Below, one piece after another: positions 18,265 through 26,125 of a stretch of DNA of 42,401 nucleotides (the first letter of the stretch is position 1; every line of letters starts with the position of its first letter). The DNA is from Gammaproteobacteria bacterium RIFOXYD12_FULL_61_37 (GTDB taxonomy: Bacteria > Pseudomonadota > Gammaproteobacteria > Chromatiales > Chromatiaceae), in NCBI GenBank assembly GCA_001801995.1, contig MGZB01000038.1, forward strand, positions 1-42,401. Reading direction: 5' to 3'. The translations under genes were made by a program, and so were the position numbers. The notes beneath the pieces are model-generated. The model did no database searches. It was not told the DNA's origin and was given only the letters and a program-made list of their open reading frames with translations.

Positions 18265-19242
18265 ATGACCGATTCCATGAGCAATCTCTTGCATCTCCCC
18301 GCCGCCACGGCCCCTTGGCATACCCCGGAGCGCGTCGCCGTGTTGATTCCTTGCTACAACGAAGAGGCCGCCATCGGCCAGGTAGTGCATGACTTCCGCG
18401 CCGCCCTGCCCGAGGCGGCGGTCTATGTCTACGACAACAACTCCCGCGACGGCACCCGCGAGGCGGCGGCAACGGCGGGCGCCATCGTGCGCACCGAGCC
18501 GCGCCAGGGCAAGGGCAACGTGGTGCGGCGGATGTTCGCCGACATCGACGCCGATATCTATGTGCTGGTGGACGGCGACGACACCTACCACGCCGCCAGC
18601 GCCCCGGCCATGATCGAACGGCTGCGCGCCGCGCAGCTGGACATGGTGGTGGGCTGCCGCGAGTCGGGCGAGCAGGCCGCCTATCGCCGGGGCCACCGCT
18701 TCGGCAACGCCCTGCTGACCGGCTTTGTCGCCACCCTCTTCGGCCGCCAGTTCAGCGACATCCTCTCCGGCTACCGGGTCTTCTCGCGCCGCTTCGTCAA
18801 GACCTTTCCGGCCATCTCCGCCGGGTTCGAGACCGAGACCGAGCTGACCATCCACGCCCTGGAACTGCGCATGCCGGTGGACGAGGCCGTCACCCCCTAC
18901 CGCTCGCGGCCGGAGGGATCGGCCAGCAAGCTGAACACCTATCGCGACGGTTTCCGCATCCTCCTCACCATCCTCAAGCTGTTCCGCAGCGAACGGCCGT
19001 TGGAGTTCTTTTCCCTGGCCGGGGCGATCCTCGGCTTGCTGGCCCTGATCCTGGCCGCGCCGCTCTTCGTCACCTATATCGAAACCGGCCTGGTGCCGCG
19101 CTTTCCCACCGCCATCCTGGCCACCGGGTTGACGATCCTCGCCTCCCTCAGCATGGCCTGCGGTCTGATCCTGGACACGGTGACGCGCGGACGGCAAGAG
19201 CTGCGCCGTCTCAATTATCTGGCCTGTCCGCCGCCGGGTTGA
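18265..19242 (+). CDS. GT2 glycosyltransferase with C-terminal membrane helices (polyprenyl-phosphate type)
   Basis: A 325-residue GT-A enzyme. VAVLIPCYNEEAAIGQVVHD (~22-41) binds the nucleotide, LVDGDDTYHAAS (~110) holds the metal-binding DxD, and DILSGYRVFSRRF (~168) and RPEGSASKLNT (~218) complete the DPM1/GtrB-like fold. Two hydrophobic helices close the protein (FSLAGAILGLLALILAAPLF, AILATGLTILASLSMACGLI). Such enzymes load a sugar onto polyprenyl phosphate on the cytoplasmic face. ATG 18265 follows a GTG at 18262, and either may be used. A GtrA-like flippase gene follows, so the pair resembles GtrB-GtrA. Its stop lies inside the second copy of the 75-bp repeat. Confidence 0.85.
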   Translation: MTDSMSNLLHLPAATAPWHTPERVAVLIPCYNEEAAIGQVVHDFRAALPEAAVYVYDNNSRDGTREAAATAGAIVRTEPRQGKGNVVRRMFADIDADIYVLVDGDDTYHAASAPAMIERLRAAQLDMVVGCRESGEQAAYRRGHRFGNALLTGFVATLFGRQFSDILSGYRVFSRRFVKTFPAISAGFETETELTIHALELRMPVDEAVTPYRSRPEGSASKLNTYRDGFRILLTILKLFRSERPLEFFSLAGAILGLLALILAAPLFVTYIETGLVPRFPTAILATGLTILASLSMACGLILDTVTRGRQELRRLNYLACPPPG

Positions 19243-19313
19243 TGAAAAACGTCCCTGTTTTTCCCCCTGCGGGCGCCGTGTCGGCGTCCAAATCTGCTCC
19301 TGGCAGATTTGTG
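19239..19313. repeat. 75-bp repeat, copy B (inverted relative to 15371-15445)
   Basis: Perfect reverse complement of copy A. It occupies almost the whole gap between the GT2 stop (19240-19242) and the GtrA start (19317) and contains in-frame codons that could falsely extend the GtrA gene at its 5' end. The two copies bracket the PlcP-like, GT4, PAP2 and GT2 genes (about 3.8 kb). Confidence 0.95.
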
Positions 19314-19316
19314 AAG

Positions 19317-19748
19317 ATGCGGTTTCTGCGTTTTTGCCTGGTTGGCTGCGTCGGCTTTCTGCTCGATGCCGTTGTCCTTCAGGGCCTGATGGCACTGGGG
19401 CTGGACCCGCTTGTGGCGCGGATTTTCTCCTATCTGGCGGCCGCGACAGGGACCTGGCTGCTCAACCGCCGCTATACCTTCGACGCAGATCCCCAGCGCG
19501 GCCTCTGGCGAGAATGGACCCGCTACCTGGCGGTGAACGGCCTGGGCGGTGGCATCAACTACCTCTGCTTCGCCCTGGCCCTCATGACCCTGGATGCGGT
19601 TCGCGCCCAGCCGGTCCTGGGTGTGGCCCTGGGTTCCGCCGTGGCGCTGGTCTTCAACTACCTGGCCAACAAACACCTGGTGTTTCGCGGCGAACCCATG
19701 AAAAACCCCGCACAGGCCGCGAAAAACTGGAGCATTCCCCAACGATGA
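19317..19748 (+). CDS. GtrA-like membrane protein, putative glycolipid flippase
   Basis: A 143-residue protein with the GtrA family pattern of four membrane helices: RFCLVGCVGFLLDAVVLQGL, VARIFSYLAAATGTWLLN followed by RRYTF, YLAVNGLGGGINYLCFALAL and LGVALGSAVALVFNYLANKH followed by LVF. GtrA proteins are thought to move polyprenyl-linked sugars across the inner membrane. The ATG at 19317 was chosen because upstream codons come from the 75-bp repeat. Its TGA overlaps the ATG of the next gene. With GT2 upstream and a GT-C-like protein downstream, it forms a load-flip-transfer glycosylation set. Confidence 0.85.
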   Translation: MRFLRFCLVGCVGFLLDAVVLQGLMALGLDPLVARIFSYLAAATGTWLLNRRYTFDADPQRGLWREWTRYLAVNGLGGGINYLCFALALMTLDAVRAQPVLGVALGSAVALVFNYLANKHLVFRGEPMKNPAQAAKNWSIPQR

Positions 19749-21115
19749 ACACAAACAGCTCCCCCGCAGAGACAGCATCCGCCGACCGCTGGTGGCTGCT
19801 TTGGATGCTGACGACCCTGGTCCTCTGCTGGCCGGCCCTGTGGAACGGCCATCCCCTCTTCTTCTACGATTCGATGGACTACATCCGCTCCGCCTTCACC
19901 CTGACCCCGGCACACTATCGGACGCTTCCCTACAGCCTCTTCCTGGCGGGACCGGAACAAATGGGTACCCTTTGGGCCGTGGTGTTGTCGCAGGCCGCCA
20001 TCGGCGCCTATGTGCTGGTGGAGCTGTTCCGCGCCCTGCTGCCGCCCCAGCGGAGTCCCTGGCTATTCTTGACCTGTCTGCCGTTTCTGGCGTTGGGAAC
20101 CGGCCTGCCCTGGTTCTCCAGCCAGGTAATGCCCGACTTCTTTACCGGCATCATGCTGGCCGGGTTGGGGCTGCTGTTGCTGGCACCCCTCTCCCCGGCT
20201 CGGCGCCTGGCGCTGATCCTTATCACCCTGACCGCGATCAGCGCCCATGCCTCCCACCTGCCCACAGCCCTCGCCGTAGCCCTCGCGGGCCTATTCATGG
20301 CCTGGCGCGGGGTTGCAGCGGTGAAGGCCGGATGGGTCCTGGGCGTGGTCCTCTCGGGCATCCTGGTGACGCCGGTCAGTCACTACCTTGCCACCGGCGA
20401 GGCCTACATGAGCCGCAACGCGCCCATCATGGCCCTGGCCCGGCTCATCCGCGACGGCGAGGCACAACGCTATCTGCGCGAGGTCTGCCCCCAGGCCGGC
20501 TACCGTATCTGCGACTATCAGGACCAATTGTTTGCCGGACCCAACGGGGCCAACGACTTTCTCTGGCAGCGCGGTTCCGCCTTCGAACAGATGGGCGGCT
20601 GGCAGGCGTGGGGGACCATCGGCCCGGAGGCGCGGCAGATCGTGATTGGGTCCTGGCTCGCCCATCCCGGCTCCAATCTGCGTGCCGCCTTGGGTAATTG
20701 GCTGGAGCAGCTTGCCAGATTCGGTACCGGCAGCGGCATGGGGCAGGACATCTGGCACGCGGCCCCCTTGCAGGATGTGGTGCAGCACTACTTCCCCAAC
20801 GAGATCGCCCGTCAGACCGCCGCCCGTCAATACGTCGAAGACCTGCGTCTCAAGGGGCTCAGTCTGGTCCACCAGACAACCATCGGACTCGCCATGGCGC
20901 TGGGGCTGATCCTGGCCCTCCGCAACCGGGGGCCGTCAACCCCGGCCAGCCGCTTCTTCTGGCTGCTCGTGCTCGCCACCCTGACCAACGCCGCCGTCAC
21001 CGGCATCGTCTCCAACCCCGACGACCGCTACCAGGCGCGTCTGGTGTGGCTGTTCGTGCCGGCCTTGTGGTTTCTGTGGAGCGTGCGCCGATGTGAAAAA
21101 GGAGGGGCGCCGTAG
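19745..21115 (+). CDS. Polytopic membrane protein, possible GT-C glycosyltransferase
   Basis: A 456-residue membrane protein with about nine to eleven hydrophobic helices (for example WWLLWMLTTLVLCWPALW, FLTCLPFLALGTGLPWF, ALILITLTAISAHASHL). A first extracytoplasmic loop holds acidic residues (FFYDSMDYIRSAF), and the C-terminus reads NPDDRYQARLVWLFVPALWF, like the substrate-binding end of GT-C enzymes. GT-C transferases use polyprenyl-linked sugars outside the membrane, which suits the preceding GT2 and GtrA genes. A large soluble region (~residues 220-370) with three cysteines (CPQAGYRICDYQ) is unassigned. I do not recognise a named family. Confidence 0.6.
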   Translation: MNTNSSPAETASADRWWLLWMLTTLVLCWPALWNGHPLFFYDSMDYIRSAFTLTPAHYRTLPYSLFLAGPEQMGTLWAVVLSQAAIGAYVLVELFRALLPPQRSPWLFLTCLPFLALGTGLPWFSSQVMPDFFTGIMLAGLGLLLLAPLSPARRLALILITLTAISAHASHLPTALAVALAGLFMAWRGVAAVKAGWVLGVVLSGILVTPVSHYLATGEAYMSRNAPIMALARLIRDGEAQRYLREVCPQAGYRICDYQDQLFAGPNGANDFLWQRGSAFEQMGGWQAWGTIGPEARQIVIGSWLAHPGSNLRAALGNWLEQLARFGTGSGMGQDIWHAAPLQDVVQHYFPNEIARQTAARQYVEDLRLKGLSLVHQTTIGLAMALGLILALRNRGPSTPASRFFWLLVLATLTNAAVTGIVSNPDDRYQARLVWLFVPALWFLWSVRRCEKGGAP

Positions 21116-21121
21116 AGGGGG

Positions 21122-21424
21122 TTAATGTACTTCGGGGCGGTCAACCCAGTAATCCGGCCTACGTGACTGGTGGGCGATGGCAAATACATCGATCAGCCCT
21201 GTATTCACCCGGTAATACACCAAATAGGGAAAACGCGGAACAATAGACCGCCGAATCTGCAAATGCGGATGGGACAAGTAGCTGGAGTATGGATTGACGG
21301 CAATTTTGTCAATGGTTTGTTCAAGAACATCCAGATACTCTGTCCCCAATCCGGTCAACTGTTCTTCGTAATAGGCAGCCGCATCAATCAACTCTTGCTG
21401 CGCCGCCGGATGGATGACGATCAT
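21122..21424 (-). CDS. ParE/RelE-family toxin
   Basis: A 100-residue basic protein of the ParE/RelE fold: HPAAQQELIDAAAYYEEQL at the N-terminus, GTEYLDVLEQTIDKIAVNPY, then RRSIVPRFPYLVYYRV and FAIAHQSRRPDYW. The arginine and hydrophobic strand pattern of the last section is characteristic. ParE toxins poison gyrase, RelE toxins cleave mRNA on ribosomes; sequence favours ParE-like. Its start overlaps the stop of the upstream antitoxin by four bases, the usual antitoxin-first arrangement. Confidence 0.85.
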   Translation of the reverse strand: MIVIHPAAQQELIDAAAYYEEQLTGLGTEYLDVLEQTIDKIAVNPYSSYLSHPHLQIRRSIVPRFPYLVYYRVNTGLIDVFAIAHQSRRPDYWVDRPEVH

Positions 21425-21801
21425 GCAAGTTGCTCTCTCGCCGCCTTGAATACATCATCTTTGGGTATCATTCTAACTTTGCCTGAGTCAGCTTCGTTGA
21501 CGCGGCGGGTTAGCTCCTCGTTCCAACTTTTATCGATGTGATCTTGCCACTGACGGTGTTTGGTGATTAATCCATCATCCGCAATGTAAAGGATGGCTTT
21601 CATTTTCAACCATTGGCTGAAATTATCCCGCTCATGGTCATCTTCGCTGTCGGTGACAGCCTGTAGCCACTGACGTACAACTGCATGGGAATCCTGCGTG
21701 TCGGGTGACTTGCCCATTTTCAATGCCAGCAACTCGCAGATGGTTGAGTCGAGTGTGACGGTGGTGCGGGCAGTTCCCCGCTGGATATGGTAGCGGTTCA
21801 T
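21421..21801 (-). CDS. Antitoxin of the ParE-type module
   Basis: A 126-residue protein (MNRYHIQRGTARTTVTLDST at the start) placed directly before the toxin with a four-base overlap. TTVTLDSTICELLALKMG resembles a strand-helix DNA-binding module, and the acidic C-terminus (NEADSGKVRMIPKDDVFKAA) resembles the toxin-wrapping tails of ParD-like antitoxins. The middle section (~50-95) is longer than usual and unassigned. Start chosen at the ATG 10 bases from an inverted repeat that looks like its operator. It would neutralise the toxin and repress the operon. Confidence 0.7.
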   Translation of the reverse strand: MNRYHIQRGTARTTVTLDSTICELLALKMGKSPDTQDSHAVVRQWLQAVTDSEDDHERDNFSQWLKMKAILYIADDGLITKHRQWQDHIDKSWNEELTRRVNEADSGKVRMIPKDDVFKAAREQLA

Positions 21802-21811
21802 GGGATTTCTC

Positions 21812-21831
21812 TTGGATAGATATATATCCAA
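21812..21831 (-). promoter_or_regulatory. Operator-like inverted repeat of the TA module
   Basis: TTGGATA (21812-21818) and TATCCAA (21825-21831) form a perfect 7-bp inverted repeat around six A/T-rich bases, immediately upstream of the antitoxin ATG. The AT-rich TATATA centre may double as the -10 region. Autoregulation by the antitoxin is expected for such modules. Confidence 0.55.
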
Positions 21832-22036
21832 ACTGTAGGCGGATTGTGGGTAGTTGTAAACGGTATGTCTCCAGTTCCCCTTTGCTTCCTTTTTCCTCTT
21901 TTTAAGTCATCTTCTGGCGTGAGATTCTTTTTGGGGAAGGTCGAGGGTGTGCAGTGCATCGTGCCTCGCTTCTCTCAACCAGGTGGCGAACCCGATCATG
22001 GAGTCGGACAACTGAAACGCATCCAGCGCCAAATCC

Positions 22037-22669
22037 CTACGACGCCTTCCGATAATGGCCCAACAAGGCATAGCGGCCAGGCAGGAATCGCATCTGAAGT
22101 TCATCGCCCCGCTGCCCGGCGAGCTGTTGGAGGTAGCCAGGGAGTTCGGGATCGGGATGGACCTGGAACCAATCGAGCCAGGTGAGCAGCATGCCCCGGA
22201 ACCAGCGGGGCATTGCCTGCTGATCGGCGAAATCGACGATGTGGATCGCTCCGCCCGGCTTGAGCAGCCGCAGGGCCTGTTTCAGGGCGCTCCGCCAGCC
22301 GGGGATCATGGAGAGGACGTAGGAGAAGAGGATGTGGTCGAAGGGTTCATCCAGGCCGAAGTCCCGGTAGCTCACCTGATTCGCCAGCCCTTGGCGTAGC
22401 GGGATGCTGTCTCCGCCGATGTTTTTGTGGGCGGTAGCCAGCATGGTGCCGGAGGCGTCCAGTCCAAAGAGCCGGGCGCCGGGGTGGCGCCGGGCGAGAC
22501 CGATGAGATTGCGCGCCGTGCCGCAGCCGATCTCCAGCAGGGTTTCACCCTCCCTCAGCGGGATCTCATCCAGCAGTTGGTCGCGCCCCAGCAGGTAGTA
22601 TTTCCGCGACAGATCATAAACATACCGCTGGTAACGGTAATGCCGGTCCATTTGCGCCATGGCGTCCAT
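22037..22669 (-). CDS. btaB: Betaine lipid synthase methyltransferase BtaB-like
   Basis: A 210-residue class I SAM methyltransferase: YRYQRYVYDLSRKYYLLGRD (residues ~11-30), LLEIGCGTARNLIGLARR (SAM motif I, ~44), FGLDASGTML (motif II) and ILFSYVLSMIPGW (~113). BtaB adds three methyl groups to diacylglyceryl-homoserine to give DGTS, a phosphorus-free membrane lipid. Identification rests on the RYQRYVYDLSRKYYLLGR block and on its place one base after btaA. It acts at the inner membrane surface. About 200 bases downstream are non-coding with no clear terminator. Confidence 0.85.
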   Translation of the reverse strand: MDAMAQMDRHYRYQRYVYDLSRKYYLLGRDQLLDEIPLREGETLLEIGCGTARNLIGLARRHPGARLFGLDASGTMLATAHKNIGGDSIPLRQGLANQVSYRDFGLDEPFDHILFSYVLSMIPGWRSALKQALRLLKPGGAIHIVDFADQQAMPRWFRGMLLTWLDWFQVHPDPELPGYLQQLAGQRGDELQMRFLPGRYALLGHYRKAS

Positions 22670-22670
22670 G

Positions 22671-23885
22671 TCAGCCGGCCTTGCGGTAGAGGTGGAAGCC
22701 GCCGTAGATGGCGGAACGGTCCTGCTGGAAAAGGGTTTTCGAGGTCTCGGCCTCGTAGCTGAAGCGGGCCAGCAACTCCGGCGGCAAGGCCGAATCCAAG
22801 GGCGATTCAGCCGCTGCGGTGCGGAAGATGACCCGCGTCCCCGGTTTGCCGGTCCGCTCCACCTCGCGCCACAACTGACACAACACCTCGTCGCTCATCC
22901 AATCCTGGGCATCGAGGAAGACGAAACGGTCGTAGCTGTGGGCCGGTTGTTCCCGAAGAAAATCGATCATCGAGCCAAGCTGGGTGTCCACCTTGCCCAA
23001 CTGGCCGCGGATCAGGTCGTAGTTGTCGGCGCGCAGATAGGGCGGGATCGCCTGGCGCTTCACATGGTCGTAGCTGTGGCTGAACCCCTGCCAGGCGAAG
23101 TAGTTGTCCTGGATGGGGAACTGGCAGGCCAGCCGCTCGACCCGCTCGCGGTATTGGCCGATCAGGTCGCCCTGGGCCTTCATCGCCTTGTATTGCTGGG
23201 GCGGTATGCCGAGGCTGAACACCGACACCGGCAGCTTGCCCAGGAACTTCACCAGCCGGTTATCGAAGAAGGGGGCGATGTGCCGCTGGAATATGGCCTT
23301 TTGCTCGTCCAGGGATTGGGCGCTCAGCAGCCGCTCCGGGTGATAGTGGGTGCGGCGGGCGATGCCGTGCAGGAGACGCATGAAATAACCGAAGCGCGAA
23401 TGACGATACAGCCCGTCGCGGAACATGTGCAGGCGCTTGCGGCCGACCATGCTTCGCCCCTCCCAGAAGGCATCCAGTTCCGCGTCGAGGTGGGGCCGGA
23501 TGTAACGCTCGTAATTCTCCAGATTACCGGCGCCGTCGGCATAGCCAAAGAAGTCGTAGAAGGCGGCGTGATCCGGCAGGTGCTTCATGGCCGCCAGCTT
23601 CAGGCGAGTCAGGGAGAGATGGTAAGGATTCAGGTCGATGGCGGTGATGTGGGCTGGGGATGCCGCCAAATAATTGAGCACATTGCAGCCGCCGGAGGCG
23701 ATGCACAGCACCCGGCTTTCGGGCGTCAGCGCCAGGGCCTGCAAATCCACCGCCGGGTCTTCCCAGATCTGGTTGTAGATGAAGCTGTTGAACCAAAGGC
23801 TGAACAGGCGTTGCTGCATCCCCATCAGGGTGGTGGGGGCATGCTGATGGACCGCGTTGCGAAGCGCCTTGGAAATTGCCGACAT
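22671..23885 (-). CDS. btaA: S-adenosylmethionine:diacylglycerol 3-amino-3-carboxypropyl transferase BtaA
   Basis: A 404-residue DUF3419-family protein. YNQIWEDPAVDLQALAL (~37-53) and VLCIASGGCNVLNYLAASPA followed by HITAIDLNPY (~60-90) are the conserved SAM-binding region; DRFVFLDAQDWMSDE (~340) is typical of the C-terminal half. BtaA moves the aminocarboxypropyl group of SAM to diacylglycerol, the first step to betaine lipid. Start is ATG at 23885 with AGAGGG six bases upstream; longer readings run into a duplicated cmo fragment. A Pho-box-like array lies 40 bases upstream. Phosphate control of btaAB is established in several proteobacteria, which fits. Confidence 0.9.
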   Translation of the reverse strand: MSAISKALRNAVHQHAPTTLMGMQQRLFSLWFNSFIYNQIWEDPAVDLQALALTPESRVLCIASGGCNVLNYLAASPAHITAIDLNPYHLSLTRLKLAAMKHLPDHAAFYDFFGYADGAGNLENYERYIRPHLDAELDAFWEGRSMVGRKRLHMFRDGLYRHSRFGYFMRLLHGIARRTHYHPERLLSAQSLDEQKAIFQRHIAPFFDNRLVKFLGKLPVSVFSLGIPPQQYKAMKAQGDLIGQYRERVERLACQFPIQDNYFAWQGFSHSYDHVKRQAIPPYLRADNYDLIRGQLGKVDTQLGSMIDFLREQPAHSYDRFVFLDAQDWMSDEVLCQLWREVERTGKPGTRVIFRTAAAESPLDSALPPELLARFSYEAETSKTLFQQDRSAIYGGFHLYRKAG

Positions 23886-23925
23886 GGGTGGCCCTCTGAT
23901 ATGTATGGAATCGATCGGGCAGGCT

Positions 23926-24271
<346 letters not shown>

Positions 24272-24286
24272 AGCCCCGATCAGGGC

Positions 24287-24547
24287 TTATTCGTTAGGCG
24301 GTGAATCCGCATCAAGGGTAGCCATTTCGGCAAGCAGCGTCTCCGGCGCAATGTCCTGTTCGTGAGGCCAGGTAACTGCCCCAAACAGAATGCCTACCTG
24401 ATTGAAGTAATGCACATCCCGAAGCTCGCGAAATACGCCAAAATCAAGATAGGGCTGAAGGTCAAAAACCCCCTTTCGCCCATCTTCGATCTCGACATAA
24501 ATACGATAGTCAGGCAGCGGTTTAACGGATTTGACATCCCAGTACAT
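24287..24547 (-). CDS. DUF2442 family protein
   Basis: An 86-residue protein with the DUF2442 pattern: VKSVKPLPDYRIYVEIEDGR, then GVFDLQPYLDFGVFRELRD, FNQVGILFGAVTWPHEQDI and APETLL. Members are often paired with a DUF4160 protein, as here, and have been suggested to be toxin-antitoxin-like; no activity can be read from the sequence. It begins nine bases after its partner. Its last codons contain GCCTAAC on the minus strand, which fits the first box of an attC site, now cut off by the cmo duplicate. Confidence 0.8.
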   Translation of the reverse strand: MYWDVKSVKPLPDYRIYVEIEDGRKGVFDLQPYLDFGVFRELRDVHYFNQVGILFGAVTWPHEQDIAPETLLAEMATLDADSPPNE

Positions 24548-24556
24548 GGTATTACC

Positions 24557-24823
24557 TCACAGGGGATCGATTTTGTAGGGGTTCTCGCCACTGACCGCTA
24601 GATCCCAATCGGCAATCAGCTCATCGCGGTGGAGCTCGATCCATGCCTGTACCAACCTCAACTGTTTGCGAGGCAACTCGCCGGAGAGAACCTCACCATC
24701 TCCGATGCCAACGGATGCCTCAAATTCGGCATACTTCGCGTGGATATGCGGCAGATTGTGATGTTTATTGTCGAGGAGATACAGGCGAATGATGATCCCG
24801 TAAAACATGGAAATGATTGGCAT
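24557..24823 (-). CDS. DUF4160 family protein
   Basis: An 88-residue protein with the DUF4160 hallmarks: PIISMFYGIIIRLYLLDNKH, then HNLPHIHAKYAEFEASVGI and LPRKQLRLVQAWIELHRDEL. The H-x-PH-x-H motif is conserved in the family. It precedes DUF2442 on the same transcript. The pair is widespread in accessory regions and integron cassettes, and the function is undefined; a TA-like role is a hypothesis from family context. An attC-like hairpin lies 40 bases upstream. Confidence 0.8.
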   Translation of the reverse strand: MPIISMFYGIIIRLYLLDNKHHNLPHIHAKYAEFEASVGIGDGEVLSGELPRKQLRLVQAWIELHRDELIADWDLAVSGENPYKIDPL

Positions 24824-24862
24824 GGATAGAATTCCTTAATTATTACTACATGGCCTGCTCTC

Positions 24863-24929
24863 GCCCAACGTCCGAATCCAGGGACACGCAGCCAATCGGC
24901 GGCGTGTCCCTTGCGATGAAGTGTTGGGT
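24863..24929. repeat. attC-like integron recombination site
   Basis: GCCCAAC (24863-24869) fits the attC box RYYYAAC and GTTGGGT (24923-24929) fits GTTRRRY. Inside, AGGGACACGC (24880-24889) pairs perfectly with GCGTGTCCCT (24902-24911), leaving 10 and 11 unpaired bases on the two sides. The 67-base length is in the attC range. The unpaired segments are longer than usual and no integrase gene is present. It lies between two minus-strand genes, where a cassette boundary would be expected. Confidence 0.4.
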
Positions 24930-24978
24930 TATTGATCTGCATTTAATTCGAGCCTGACCCCTTTAGTTGAGGGTTTTC

Positions 24979-25674
24979 TCATTTACCCTTAATAAACTTG
25001 ACTTGCTTTCTATCATTTTTAGATTCCCGCCAAATTTCTATTCTTAATTGCTCCCTCGGTGGTTTTGGCTTTGGCCTAGGACTTCGAGGAGTGCTCGGTA
25101 ATTCTTGTAATTCGCCTTCCTCCCAGTCGTCCTGAACCAAGCTAAGCTGCTCAGGATATGCGGGAGCCTTCTCTAATTGAATCCTCATTTCATCCACAAA
25201 GGCTGTATTTTCTGCAAGCTCGTCGCCTAACATTTTTTCAAACTCATACATGGCTTCATCGACTGACATTGAACCGCTACGAACTGCTTCGAATAAACGC
25301 CTCATTGAAGAAACTGCGCCCGCGTTCGTCCTTTTGGTTGCACGGGTACTGTTTCCACCGACTGGAGACTTGGCTGCCTGAAAGAGTTGCTCACCTATGT
25401 ACGTGACTTGATTATAAATTGCTTCCAACCCGCCTATAAAATCACCGTAATTTCCTATCCCAAAGTAAAGTACGCTTGCGGCTACCGCGATTTTACCCTT
25501 TCCTTTTATTGATCCTTCTTCAACTTCAAGGGATATGGCGTAGTCATCAAAGAGCAACACACTAATGATTCCACCTTCCCAAACATCGAATAGATTCGTT
25601 GAATAGAATTCGAATTCTTCAGGCGGCAAGCTTGGCACATGAATTTCGAAACTTGTTTGTCCTATATTCAGCAT
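24979..25674 (-). CDS. Hypothetical protein, AT-rich gene
   Basis: A 231-residue protein of unrecognised family. Residues 1-60 are beta-rich (ISVLLFDDYAISLEVEEG), residues ~65-95 contain a possible hydrophobic helix (IAVAASVLYFGIGNYGDFIG), 110-180 are charged helices (SMSVDEAMYEFEKMLGDELA), and the tail is proline/arginine rich (PSTPRSPRPKPKPPREQL). Base composition is clearly more AT-rich than neighbouring genes, a sign of recent acquisition. Located beside an attC-like site, it could be a gene-cassette product. Function unknown. Confidence 0.6.
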   Translation of the reverse strand: MLNIGQTSFEIHVPSLPPEEFEFYSTNLFDVWEGGIISVLLFDDYAISLEVEEGSIKGKGKIAVAASVLYFGIGNYGDFIGGLEAIYNQVTYIGEQLFQAAKSPVGGNSTRATKRTNAGAVSSMRRLFEAVRSGSMSVDEAMYEFEKMLGDELAENTAFVDEMRIQLEKAPAYPEQLSLVQDDWEEGELQELPSTPRSPRPKPKPPREQLRIEIWRESKNDRKQVKFIKGK

Positions 25675-25748
25675 GTTCCGTTATGTATCCCTATGCACCT
25701 ATTAACCCTAACATTGTATTCATCCGCCGCCCCGTGCGGCAGAAAACC

Positions 25749-25840
25749 ATCTACATATATATATGGAACCATCCATATGTAGATAAATCCATATACATCT
25801 ATATGAATCCATGTCTATGTAGATGCTTCCATATGTATCT
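25749..25840. repeat. AT-rich cluster of ATCCATATGTAGAT-type repeats
   Basis: TCCAT recurs at intervals of 16, 20 and 20 bases, followed by variants of ATATGTAGAT, ATACATCTAT, GTCTATGTAGAT and ATGTATCT. Units alternate in direction, so ATCTACATAT (25749) pairs with ATATGTAGAT. It could fold into several alternative hairpins or offer multiple sites for one binding protein. It lies upstream of the hypothetical gene ending at 24979. Confidence 0.7.
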
Positions 25841-26068
25841 CATCAAAGGGGCCAGTCTCGAATAAAATTTCGTGGGTGTCGCCATGCCTGCATTCGCTCG
25901 ATTCGCGTGGGGGAAAATGTAGCACAGACTGAGGCAGCGGCAACCATGGTGGCCTGCACAATGGTGACCTGCGCCGAGGGCGTATGTCTCAACCCAACGA
26001 TCATGGGGCGAGTCGAGCCACCCCGAGAAATGAAAGGCCGCCTCGCCCCTTGATCGTTCCCCCTCCCC

Positions 26069-26096
26069 AACCCGCCCCTACGGCTGATGATTTTCG
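26069..26096 (-). repeat. 28-bp dispersed repeat (inverted copy of 30648-30675)
   Basis: On the minus strand it reads CGAAAATCATCAGCCGTAGG plus GGCGGGTT, identical to 30648-30675. Only one arm of the hairpin seen at the other copy is retained here. It is probably a decayed intergenic repeat. Confidence 0.8.
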
Positions 26097-26125
26097 GTAA
26101 CCGATCGAGTAACGTGACAAAGGGG

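Noticed and set aside
19239-19316. 26-residue N-terminal extension of the GtrA protein
   Set aside because: Encoded entirely by the 75-bp dispersed repeat; the first membrane helix follows ATG 19317.
21907-22036. Possible protein remnant downstream of btaB (minus strand)
   Set aside because: The open frame has protein-like composition but no recognisable family and no start of its own.
25749-25840. CRISPR array
   Set aside because: Units are short, alternate in direction and vary; there are no uniform repeats with unique spacers and no cas genes.
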